A DNA stretch of 64,000 nucleotides, taken from NCBI RefSeq assembly GCF_011947225.1, contig NZ_JAATVW010000017.1:62001-126000 (forward strand), written 5' to 3'. The position numbers and the translations under genes are program-made. A model generated the notes under the pieces. It had not been told where the DNA came from, did not search any database, and worked only from the letters and a program-made list of their open reading frames with translations. Below, one piece after another: positions 7,270 to 16,800 of this stretch. The stretch comes from Planosporangium flavigriseum (GTDB taxonomy: Bacteria > Actinomycetota > Actinomycetes > Mycobacteriales > Micromonosporaceae). Numbering within the stretch: the first letter of the stretch is position 1; each line of letters begins with the position of its first letter.

Positions 7270-10200
7270 TCACCCCGCGGACTCGCCGACGATCTGTTGG
7301 AAGAGTTCGAGCCGCTTGCCCTCCAGCGGGAACTCGACGACGCCGTGCTCACTGGCGCGCTCCAGCCTCCACACGCCTTTCACCCGCTCGACCGTTACGA
7401 CCGTCTGCGTGTCTCCGCCCTGCCAGACGGTCGCCCCCCACGGCACTTTGAGTCGCCGACGCTCCATCATCCCGAGCTTGCGGAAGGTGGAACAGGCGGC
7501 ACAGCGGCCGTCGGCCGTCGCGATGCAGCGTCCGCACACCGTCCGGGCGCACAGCGCGCATCGCCGTACTTTGTCTGGACAGGCCGCGCACGTGGGCTCG
7601 TCACACGACGCGCACTTGTCGAGGCGTGTGGCGACATGGTGGGACCGGCAGAGCTGGGCGACGGACAGCGGCTCTCCGGTCGCGGCGTCTGTCAGGTAGC
7701 CCGCGGATTCCCCCGGGGGTACCCGGTACTCGACGGTGGCGATGTCACCTGCCGGCAGTTGCCACTGCTCTCGAATGTGCAGGCCGATGTCGCGCGTCAG
7801 CCGCTCGGTCGGGCGACCGCTGATCCGCTCCCGCAGGGCGGCGACGAGGGACGGCGGCAGATCCGATCGGCCTTCCGGAGCCTGCGGTCGCATGCCGGGC
7901 CAGTAGTCCGCCAACGTGGCACGCTCCATGGCGGCCGCCGTATCCGTCTTCGCACCATCTTCCTCGACCAGGTACGGAGAGGCGCGCCGGTCCCGCAGTG
8001 CCGCGCCGGCGATCTGGGGCCCACGGACGTCGCCGGGCCTGGTACCGCGACCGATCGACAGTAGAGCGGGCCGGCCCAGCAGTGCGTGCCCCAGTGCCGC
8101 TCGGACCAGATCCGGATCGGTACCTTCGGTGACTGACGACCAGCGTGGCTGCTGACCTTCCTGACAAACGCCTAGGAGACCATGGCCACCGACCGCGGCG
8201 AGTACCGCTGTCCACGCGCCCGATGAGGCCGTGGCGAGGACATCAGGACCGGGGAGCCAGCCGGCGATCGCCCACTCCGGCGTGTGTTCCGGCGTCTCCC
8301 AGCTCGCCACCTCTTCCCGCGTCTCGTGGCCGACGACGGTTCGCCGGACGATGCCGCGACCGTCGATGACCAGTGAGTCCACGATGTGTTGAAAACACGC
8401 GGTGACAGCGGCCGTGCCCGTAGCGGATCCCATCTCCCGCGCACGCCGCGAAATCACCCTCGCCCGTTCACCTGAGACAGGACGGGGCACGCGCTCGACC
8501 GGAGCATCCTCGGTGAGGGTACGGACTAGCTGGCCGACGACGTCGCGAGCAACCGGCTTCCGTCGATCAAGCGAGCCGACGGGCGGACGGGTGCTGCCTG
8601 CGCGCCGCTCGCCTCCCGACTCGACTGCCCACAGCAGCTCCTGGCTGGTGTGGCGTTCGAGAACCAGACCGTCCGCGTCTCCCAGCGGGGGCGGGACGTC
8701 CAGGATCTTCAGATCGACGTCGCCGGAGCCGCCCAGCCGTGCGGCGGCGAGCCGGACCCGGAAGACTTCCGGGGGCTCGTCCCGGACGGTCACCCAGCGA
8801 TCCAGCTGGGATCCGGAGAAGACCGCCAACTCTGTCCGGTGCGCGCCGACGAGCAACGCGACGGTCCCACCGTCGTCGTGGCCCACGGCAACTGCCAGCC
8901 CGTCGGCACGCAGGTCCGCCGGCAGCCCGGCCAGATCCTCGGCGGTGGCGGGAGCGAGAGCTGAGCAGGTGCGGCACACAGTGCCGTCGGCACAGCCGGG
9001 GCACACCTTGCGCGCGCACAACGCACACGCCACGACCGACACGTACCGGCGGCAGTCGTGGCAGGACGTGTCGCCGCACCGCTCGCAGGTCTCGAGGCTT
9101 CGCATCGGCTTGGTGTCGGACCGGCATTCGCCGCAGGCCGGCCGCCCACAGGTCCGGCAGCCTTCGATCTTCCCGACATCGCCACAGGCCACGCAGTATG
9201 TTTCCGTACACACCGGACAGTCGACCGTCCGCTCCGGCGCGTAGAGATGCCCACGGCGGTCCACGCCGACCAGGCTCTCAATCGGGCCACCGTCGTCGAG
9301 CCGGCCGATGACCGGTTCGTCGGGTGAAACCAGGGAACGCCCTGCGAGCAGGTCGGCGACGACCGGCTCGGCGGGGGCCACCAGATACGTCCGCTGCGCC
9401 CTGCCGTGCCGGGAGCGCCACGACTCGTCGACGCGCAGGCACGGGGAGACCGACACGGGAACGGTTGGGCCGGCGAGGTCGCGCAGCGCACCGAGCAGGC
9501 TGTCGTCCTCCCACACCGGCAGGTTGACGAACTCCTTGCTCCGCACCGGTCCATCGACGGGAGCGGTCATCGGATCGCCGACGTCGGCCTTGAGCGGCGC
9601 CCAGACGGTAGTGGCCGTGCGGCTCACCTGGGTTCCGGGAGCGGCCGCGCCGTACTCGGTCGTCGCGCCCGCCCTCGGATGGCGTACCGCTACCCGGTCG
9701 GCGGGCAGCCCAGCGTCGGCGATCATCCGCGCCAGCTGCTCCTCGGCGTCGACGGTGGCGGCCGGCGCACCGGGGATGAACGACGTCGCGGTACGGGACC
9801 CGTCCGTCAGCAGCGCGATGTAGGAGCGGTGGAGGCGGTCGACCTCCACGGTGACCGGCCCGACCTTCGCCTGGGCCACCGGCCGGCAGAACGGCAGGGT
9901 CTCATGGGTACTCGGAGCCAGCGGCCGGCTGTCGCGGGTGGCCTCCTCCGGCTCACTGTCGCCGCTGCGCCACAGCTCCCGGTAGACGAACTGCCCGTCG
10001 GTCCAGTCCACCCGGTGCGCGACGGTGAACGGCATCGCCGCCACGGCCGGGGCCGGCGGTACCTCGCCTCCACTTCGGAGGAGCGCCAGCAGTGAGGCGA
10101 TGCCCATGCCGCTCTCCCCCGCCATCTCGGGGCCGGAAACGTCGGGCAGCAGCGCGGCCACCCCGGCATCGATGGTGCCGTCGGAGTCCGGCTGCCAGGT

Positions 10201-13200
10201 CCACCAGACGGACTCGTCGACGTCCGCCCAGGCCGCCCCCTCCGTGAGGCCGGCGGTGGACGGGCGTGCGGCGGTGGTCAGGCCGACGCCAACCGGCAAC
10301 CGCAGCCGGGCGGCCAGCCCGCGTAGCTTCCCCCGTACCGGATCATCGAGGTCGGCGTCGGGGACGACGTCGACCCGGGAGCCGTCCTCCTTCAGCAGTA
10401 CGGCGTGCCGAGCGCCGACGAGGAGCCGACTTCTGCCACCGAGGCGCCAGCCGCGCTCCCAGGTGGTGTCCAGCTCCGGTGCCCGCTCGGGCGCCAGGCA
10501 CTCCACGCACAGGCCGCCGTGCGGTCGGCAGCCCCGGCACGCGCTGCGCCCGCAGCCGGGACAGGTCGCCACGGCCCGGTCCGGCCCGCACGCGTCGCAC
10601 CAGTCCTGATCGCAGATCCCGCACCGGTCGAGCGCCGACACGTCGACGGCGTGCCCGTCGGCGCAGAGCGCGAAGGTGCCGATGGCAACGCCGGTCGCCT
10701 CACACTCGGGCTTGTGGTCGGCGAGGTCTCCGGTCCACGGGTACCGGATCTCGCGCACCGCACCGTTGACGTGTTCCCAGCGCTCGACGACCCGCAGCTC
10801 GTCCGAGCCCTGGAACTCGACGGCCAGGAGTTCGGCCCGGATCTCGATGTTGCCGCCGACTGCCACCGACTGCCGCGCCTGTTCGATCGCGCGCGTGAGC
10901 TGCTCACGGCGCTTCCGCAGGACCGGATGCGCGGCACTCTCCGAGTACTCGAGCAGGTGATCGACCTCCGCGACCTGGCGGCGGTAGTCCTCGACCAACC
11001 GCTCCCGGGCCTCGTCCTCCCGCTGCTGCTCGACCTTCCGCGATGCTTCGAGCTGGACCTCGAGGTCGGCGACCGTCCGCCGGTCCACCTCCTGCAGGAC
11101 GTCCACGGCGGTCAGGCCGGCCGGCAGCCCCGCCCCGTCGGCGAGCGACTCGCGCTCCCGGCCCTCGGACACCCACGGGCCGACCTGGATCGTGACGATC
11201 TCCTGGGTACCGCTCGAGGAGCTGTCCTGCACCCGGTACGTCGCCCGCGCCGACCAGTCCTCGGTCGGTTCGATCCGCCGGCCCGCTAGGCGCACCATGG
11301 CCGCGTGCGGTGTGACCGGATCGGAGTGGACGGCCGGCAGCGTGCGTACCGAGCCGGTGAGGTCGCCGCGCTCGCGCAGCACCCGCAGCAGCTCGTCGAA
11401 GACCTCCGAGCCGACCACGCACAGCTCCGCCTCGGGGTGGTGTTCGAGCGCCGCGTTGGTGAACGCGAGGTACAGCTCATCCCGCCCGTCCAGCGCCTCG
11501 GTGAGGTCGGCGGGGAGCCGGACGATGACGAAGCCATCGGCGGAGTAGGTCTCCTCGGCTCCGGCGAGCTTCAGGAAACGCCGTACGAACTGCTCCACGT
11601 CCTGCTGCCGCCGGCGGGCGCGCTTGGCCGGGTCCGGCAGCAGCTCGCGGGCCTCCTCCTGCTGGGCGCGTTCCTGGCGTTCCTGGTTGCGCTGGGCGAT
11701 CCAGTCGTTGAGGCCGTTGTCGACCTGCATCATGTCCAGCGCCCGGCTGCGCGCCTGCACGAGCTGGCTGCCGAGCTCGTTGAGCCGTTGCTGCATGGTG
11801 GCGTCACTCTTGGCGTACAGCGCTTCGAGGACCCGGTTCTCCATGCTGGCGTCCTGCGTGCCGTCGAGCTCCCCCAGTACCGTGACCACCTGACCGAAGA
11901 GCAGCTCGAACATGGCGAGCTTGTCGTGTAGCAGGCGGTAGACGGCTTCGTCGACGGTGTCGCGGGCGAACAGGTTGGCGATGTACACGTCGCGGGTCTG
12001 GGTCAACCGGTGCACCCGGCCGATGCGCTGTTCGATCCGCATCGGGTTCCAGGGCAGGTCGTAGTTGAGCACACAGTTGGCGACCTGCAGGTTAATGCCT
12101 TCGGCACCGGCGTCGGTGGAGACCAGTACCTTCGCCGTACCGGCCCGGAAATCGGCGACCGACCTGCCCTTGGCGGCGTGTGCCATGGCCCCGTGGAACG
12201 GCGCGGCCGGTATGCCTTCGGCGGCCAGCAGCCGGAGCAGCCCGTCGAGGGTGTCGGTGTGCTGGGTGAACATCAGCACCCGGCCGTGCTCGTCCAGCCA
12301 CTTGTGCAGCACCTGCAGCGCGGCCTGTTCGCGGGCGGTGTGGTGGATGTCGCCGGCGAGGTGGCCGATCTCGCTCATCACCCGCTTGACCTCGGAGTCG
12401 GGGTGCGTGCCGGCGATCCGCAGCGCGCTCTTCATGACGGCCCGTGGGGAGGCGGTCAGGCGCAGGGCGAGCTGGCGGCGGCGCATCGCGTCGCCCGGCT
12501 GCGTCATCTTGTGCCTGAGCGCGTCGACAAGCAGGTCGTACAGCTGCCGCTCGGGCGCGCTCAACTTGACGGCCATGTCCAGCGGCGGCATCCGCCGGAC
12601 CTTGTCCAGCCCCGCCTGCTGCCGCGTAGTACGGATGACGACGCTGCTGACCAGCTTGCGCAGCTCGGGCGCGTTGACCGGCCGGCGCGGATCGGACCGG
12701 TTCACGAACTGCTTGATGAAGTCGCGCTCGGACCGGAACGTGCGGGGGCGCAGTAACTCCACGAGCCGGTACAGCTCGAGCAGGTTGTTCTGCACCGGCG
12801 TGGCGGTCAGGAACAGCGCCCTTGGCGCTTCGGCCACCAGCCGGCCGAGCTTTTCGCGGGTGACGCGGGCGCCGGCTCCGGCCAGCCGGTGCGCCTCGTC
12901 GATGATCACCAGGTCGAACGGCTTGTCCATCCGGTCCGCGTTACGCATCGCCAGCTGGTGGGTCATGATCAGGCGGTCCTGCGTGAAGGCGGCGCGGTCC
13001 TGGCCACTGCCGAGGACCACGAAGTCCTCGCCGAATTTGTCGCGCAGCTCCTCGCGCCACTGATCGCGCAGCGGCGCCGGGCAGATGATGAGTACGCGCT
13101 CGGCGAGGCCGCGCAGCAGGAGTTCCTTGATAACCAGGCCGCCCTCGACGGTCTTACCGAGACCGACCTCGTCGGCGAGGATCCCGCGCCCGTTCATCCG

Positions 13201-13842
13201 CGCCAGTACCGTCCGCGCCGCGGCCTCCTGGTGCGGCATGTGCTCGATCTTCGCCACGTCGACGGCGAGCAGCTCTTCGAACTGGTCGAGGGTGGCCAGC
13301 CGCTCGCCCTCGAGGCGGACCTCGACCGCCTCGGCCGGATCCCAACCACCGGTCTTCAGCGCGTTGACAAGGTGCGCCCGCGCCTCCTTGAGGAAGCCGA
13401 TCCCGCCTTCCCACGCGTACTCGTCGCGCTGACGCAGCCGGTACCGGCCGCTCCGGTTGGCGCGCCGGGTGCGTTTGGCCGGGGCCTGTGTCCGTTGTGG
13501 AGGGACGGCCGGCGAGGCGCCCAACAACGACCGGGTCGAGAAGGCGGCGCCACGGTCGGCCAGGACGACGAGCTCCAGCTGTCCACCGTCGCGCGCTTCG
13601 AGCCGGACGAGGCCGCCGATCCGGCCGGTGTCCTGGAGGTACTCCAGCAGCGGCTCCCCGGTCAGCCGGCGACGCCCGCCCGACCAGGCCACGGGCAGCT
13701 CGTCCCCGTCGGCGATCAGCGTGAGCGCGGTGGAGCGGTCGGGAATCCCCAGCCGCTGCTGCTCGACCGGTCCGAGCGGGATCTCGCCGCTGTCGAGCAT
13801 GTCCTCGGTGATGGTCTTCTCGACACTGATCCGCTCAGCCAT
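7270..13842 (-). CDS. giant SNF2-family helicase with three Cys-rich modules
   Basis: A 2190-residue protein. The N-terminal third is an SNF2/Swi2-type helicase: GILADEVGLGKTVEGG (Walker A, about residue 220), IIDEAHRL (about 312), LTATPVQN, and STDAGAEGINLQ to EQRIGRVHRL (about 570-615). This is followed by a coiled coil (about 720-750 and 960-1000). The remaining 1100 residues contain three Cys-rich clusters of zinc-ribbon or RING-like type at roughly 1050-1120, 1545-1630 and 2065-2120 (for example CGICDQDWCDACG, CRTCGRPACGECR, CASCDEPTCAACP). They are separated by beta-rich stretches of about 400-500 residues. This is far larger than usual bacterial SNF2 proteins. It starts inside the end of the DinG-RecQ gene (8-base overlap), so the two probably act together on DNA. 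A defence role is inferred. Confidence 0.8.
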   Translation of the reverse strand: MAERISVEKTITEDMLDSGEIPLGPVEQQRLGIPDRSTALTLIADGDELPVAWSGGRRRLTGEPLLEYLQDTGRIGGLVRLEARDGGQLELVVLADRGAAFSTRSLLGASPAVPPQRTQAPAKRTRRANRSGRYRLRQRDEYAWEGGIGFLKEARAHLVNALKTGGWDPAEAVEVRLEGERLATLDQFEELLAVDVAKIEHMPHQEAAARTVLARMNGRGILADEVGLGKTVEGGLVIKELLLRGLAERVLIICPAPLRDQWREELRDKFGEDFVVLGSGQDRAAFTQDRLIMTHQLAMRNADRMDKPFDLVIIDEAHRLAGAGARVTREKLGRLVAEAPRALFLTATPVQNNLLELYRLVELLRPRTFRSERDFIKQFVNRSDPRRPVNAPELRKLVSSVVIRTTRQQAGLDKVRRMPPLDMAVKLSAPERQLYDLLVDALRHKMTQPGDAMRRRQLALRLTASPRAVMKSALRIAGTHPDSEVKRVMSEIGHLAGDIHHTAREQAALQVLHKWLDEHGRVLMFTQHTDTLDGLLRLLAAEGIPAAPFHGAMAHAAKGRSVADFRAGTAKVLVSTDAGAEGINLQVANCVLNYDLPWNPMRIEQRIGRVHRLTQTRDVYIANLFARDTVDEAVYRLLHDKLAMFELLFGQVVTVLGELDGTQDASMENRVLEALYAKSDATMQQRLNELGSQLVQARSRALDMMQVDNGLNDWIAQRNQERQERAQQEEARELLPDPAKRARRRQQDVEQFVRRFLKLAGAEETYSADGFVIVRLPADLTEALDGRDELYLAFTNAALEHHPEAELCVVGSEVFDELLRVLRERGDLTGSVRTLPAVHSDPVTPHAAMVRLAGRRIEPTEDWSARATYRVQDSSSSGTQEIVTIQVGPWVSEGRERESLADGAGLPAGLTAVDVLQEVDRRTVADLEVQLEASRKVEQQREDEARERLVEDYRRQVAEVDHLLEYSESAAHPVLRKRREQLTRAIEQARQSVAVGGNIEIRAELLAVEFQGSDELRVVERWEHVNGAVREIRYPWTGDLADHKPECEATGVAIGTFALCADGHAVDVSALDRCGICDQDWCDACGPDRAVATCPGCGRSACRGCRPHGGLCVECLAPERAPELDTTWERGWRLGGRSRLLVGARHAVLLKEDGSRVDVVPDADLDDPVRGKLRGLAARLRLPVGVGLTTAARPSTAGLTEGAAWADVDESVWWTWQPDSDGTIDAGVAALLPDVSGPEMAGESGMGIASLLALLRSGGEVPPAPAVAAMPFTVAHRVDWTDGQFVYRELWRSGDSEPEEATRDSRPLAPSTHETLPFCRPVAQAKVGPVTVEVDRLHRSYIALLTDGSRTATSFIPGAPAATVDAEEQLARMIADAGLPADRVAVRHPRAGATTEYGAAAPGTQVSRTATTVWAPLKADVGDPMTAPVDGPVRSKEFVNLPVWEDDSLLGALRDLAGPTVPVSVSPCLRVDESWRSRHGRAQRTYLVAPAEPVVADLLAGRSLVSPDEPVIGRLDDGGPIESLVGVDRRGHLYAPERTVDCPVCTETYCVACGDVGKIEGCRTCGRPACGECRSDTKPMRSLETCERCGDTSCHDCRRYVSVVACALCARKVCPGCADGTVCRTCSALAPATAEDLAGLPADLRADGLAVAVGHDDGGTVALLVGAHRTELAVFSGSQLDRWVTVRDEPPEVFRVRLAAARLGGSGDVDLKILDVPPPLGDADGLVLERHTSQELLWAVESGGERRAGSTRPPVGSLDRRKPVARDVVGQLVRTLTEDAPVERVPRPVSGERARVISRRAREMGSATGTAAVTACFQHIVDSLVIDGRGIVRRTVVGHETREEVASWETPEHTPEWAIAGWLPGPDVLATASSGAWTAVLAAVGGHGLLGVCQEGQQPRWSSVTEGTDPDLVRAALGHALLGRPALLSIGRGTRPGDVRGPQIAGAALRDRRASPYLVEEDGAKTDTAAAMERATLADYWPGMRPQAPEGRSDLPPSLVAALRERISGRPTERLTRDIGLHIREQWQLPAGDIATVEYRVPPGESAGYLTDAATGEPLSVAQLCRSHHVATRLDKCASCDEPTCAACPDKVRRCALCARTVCGRCIATADGRCAACSTFRKLGMMERRRLKVPWGATVWQGGDTQTVVTVERVKGVWRLERASEHGVVEFPLEGKRLELFQQIVGESAG

Positions 13843-16800
13843 GTGGGCCTCCGAGTATCTGCCTGCCGGCCGGGGTGAGGGTCAGCGTGGAGTACGGCTT
13901 TCCCTCCCGCTGGACCTCCTCGCGGGCGAGCTGACCGCCCTTGATGAGGCCACGGACCGCCTCGTCCCAGCGGCGGTCGTTGGCGCGTACGTAGCGCAGC
14001 GCCCCGAACTGGGGGCAGCGCTGCAGACCGGCGCCGAGCGGACGGCCCCCGGGCATGGTCTCGGCCCCGAGTACGGCCTGCTTGAGGCCGAACTCCCCGT
14101 ACCGGCCCTTGGGCAGCGACCCGGCCCACGACACCGCCTGGAGTACCACCAGATCGACGTTCACCAGCAGCTCGGGGTCGGGTACCGCTGATGCCGGAAG
14201 GTCGAGCCACGGCGACCGGCCGCCGCAGCCGTCACACGCCTCGTCCTCGGGGCCGCAGGTGCGCGCAGGGAATCCGAAGTAGCTGACGATCACCGCGCGC
14301 CGGCAGCCCGAGCCGCGCACGTAGGAGACCATGGCGTCCAGCTGCCGCCGCTGCCACGCGCTCCACCGGGTCACCTCCCGGTTGAGCGCCAGCTCGTCGA
14401 CCCGGTTGGACAGCAGCCGGACGCGGCGGTACCGCTGGGACGACGAGAAGGTGACCAGCCGGTCCAGCGACCATGCGACCAGGTCGTGTTCGAGCTCGTC
14501 GGGGTCGAGTCCGTGCTCGGCGCGCAGCCGCTCGAAGTCGATGCGGCTGCCGACCTGTGGCCGGAACTTCAGCAGCACCGACAGGTCGCGGAACCGGCGC
14601 CGCTCGACCGGGTCCTCCGGTTCGCGCAGGCCCACGTGTACGGTGCCCCGGGCCGAACAGTCGGGCTGCTGCTCCAGCGCACCGGTGCGCTCCAGCCAGG
14701 CCAGCAGGACGTTCAGCTCGTCGACCTCGACGCCGACGGCGTCGGCCAGCTCCTCCGGGTCGAACACCACGTCGTCGCCGCGCCGGCGCTGCCTGCCAAG
14801 CTCAGCGAGCAGCGCGGTGACCTGGGAGAACCGCCTTCCCTTCGCGTCGTCGTTCAGATGGGCGCGCCGGCGGCGCACGTCCGCCTCGCTGTACAGCAGC
14901 ACGCACTCGCCCTGCAGGTCGGCGGCGCGCGCCGCCCGCCCGGCCTCCTGCACGTACGCGTCGAGTGACTCCGGCAGGTCGTAGTGCACGACCCAGCCGA
15001 TATCGGGCTTGTTCACGCCCATCCCGAACGCCTTCGTGGCGACGACGATCTGCGTGGTACCGGCGAAGAAGTCGTCCTGGACCGCTTCGCGCTGCTCGGG
15101 CACCATCCCGGCGTGGTAGTGCCGGGCCCGCAGGCCGGCCCGCCGGAGCAGGGCCGCGACCTCCTCGGTGACCGCGCGGCGGGACGCGTACACGATCCCC
15201 GGCGCCGCGCCCATCGCGGTGGCGATGCGCAGGAGTTCCCGAGCCCGTTCCCGTTCCCCGCTGACGTTGACGATGCGGAATCTCAGATTCGGACGGTCCG
15301 ACGGCTGGGCGACGGTCACCGGGTCGTCGAGCTCAAGGGTCCGGCTGATGTCGTCGGCCACCGGCCGGGTGGCGGTGGCGGTCAACGCCATCCGCGGCGC
15401 CCGGCCCAGATGCGCGACCGCGGCGGATACCTGCCGGAACTCGGGCCGGAAGTCGTGGCCCCAGTCGCTGATGCAGTGCGCCTCGTCGACCACCAGCGCG
15501 GCCAGTTCCTGCCGCTCCAGTGCCCGGCGCAGGACCGGGTCGCGGACCAGTCGCTCCGGGGACACGTACAGCAGGCGCACCTTGCCGGCGGCGACGTCGC
15601 GCAGGATCTCCGTACGGACCGTCGAGGACGTGTTCCCGGTGATGCCCTGTACGCAGGAGATGCCCCGGCGGCCCCGCAGGTCGTCGAGCTGGTCCTTGAT
15701 GAGCGCGACGAGCGGGCTGACCACGACCGTGGCCCGGTTCTCGGGCCGGATCAGCGCCGGCAGTTGGAAGCACAGCGACTTCCCGGTGCCGGTGGGCAGC
15801 AGGCCGAGGGTGTCCTCACCGCGCAGGTGCGCGACCATGAGCTGGAGCTGGGCGTCGCGGAGGTGCTCGATGCCGAACAGCAGCCGGGCCGCCTCGCGCA
15901 GCTTCTCCTCCGGGTCCTCCCCCTCGACCAGGCGCAGCCGCTCGAGGATCGCGTTGACCTCATTGCCGGCGAGCGCCAGGGCCTCCGCCAGGTCCGGCTC
16001 CTCGCCCGTGACGAACCGCAACGCGTACCGCCAGGCGTCGTCGCGGTCGAGCGCGTAGTGGATCTCGGGGCCGGGCAGCGTGGACAGCAACAGGCGGTTG
16101 GCCGTACTGGGTGACTGCATCCGCCGGTCGCAGACCAGGGCCACCCCGCGGTCGTTCTCGGTACGGATGAGCCGCCCGAAGCCCTGGGCGAACAGGATCG
16201 CCGTCTTGGGCACCATGTACTCGAGGAACGGGTCGCCGCCCCGGTCGGCGATCGTACGCACCCGCGCCGCGACCACCGGGTCGTCCGGGTGCGGGTAGGG
16301 CGGCTTCTCCATCACCAGGTAGCTCAGCGTCTCGCCCGGAGCGTCAAAACCCTGCCAGTACGAGCGGAGCCCGTAGACCACGGTCCCCGGTTCGGTACGG
16401 AACCGCTCGGAGATCTCGGCGCGGCCCGCCTCGCCCTGCAGCAGTAGTTGCACGCCGCGCTGTTCGAGGTCGGCGGCCCGGTCGCGGACGAGCGCGGCCA
16501 CCGCCTCCATGCGGCGCCTCGCGGCGAAGAGGGTCAGTGCCTTCCCGCCGGTCAGCGACAGGAACCCCACCTGGTCGCGGGCGAACTCCTCGACGAACTC
16601 GCGCTCCTGGCTCGGTACGGGTACCGGAAGATGGTTGGTGAGGACCAGGGCGGACTGCCGCTCGTGGTCGAATGGGCTCGGCAGGAGCCGACCGTGGAAC
16701 ACCCCGGGTTCGTTGCTGCCGGGTTCGACCGTGATGCCGAGGCGCGACTGGAGGAAGTCGAACGTCCCACCGGTCGTCAGCGTCGCGCTGGTCAGGGTCA

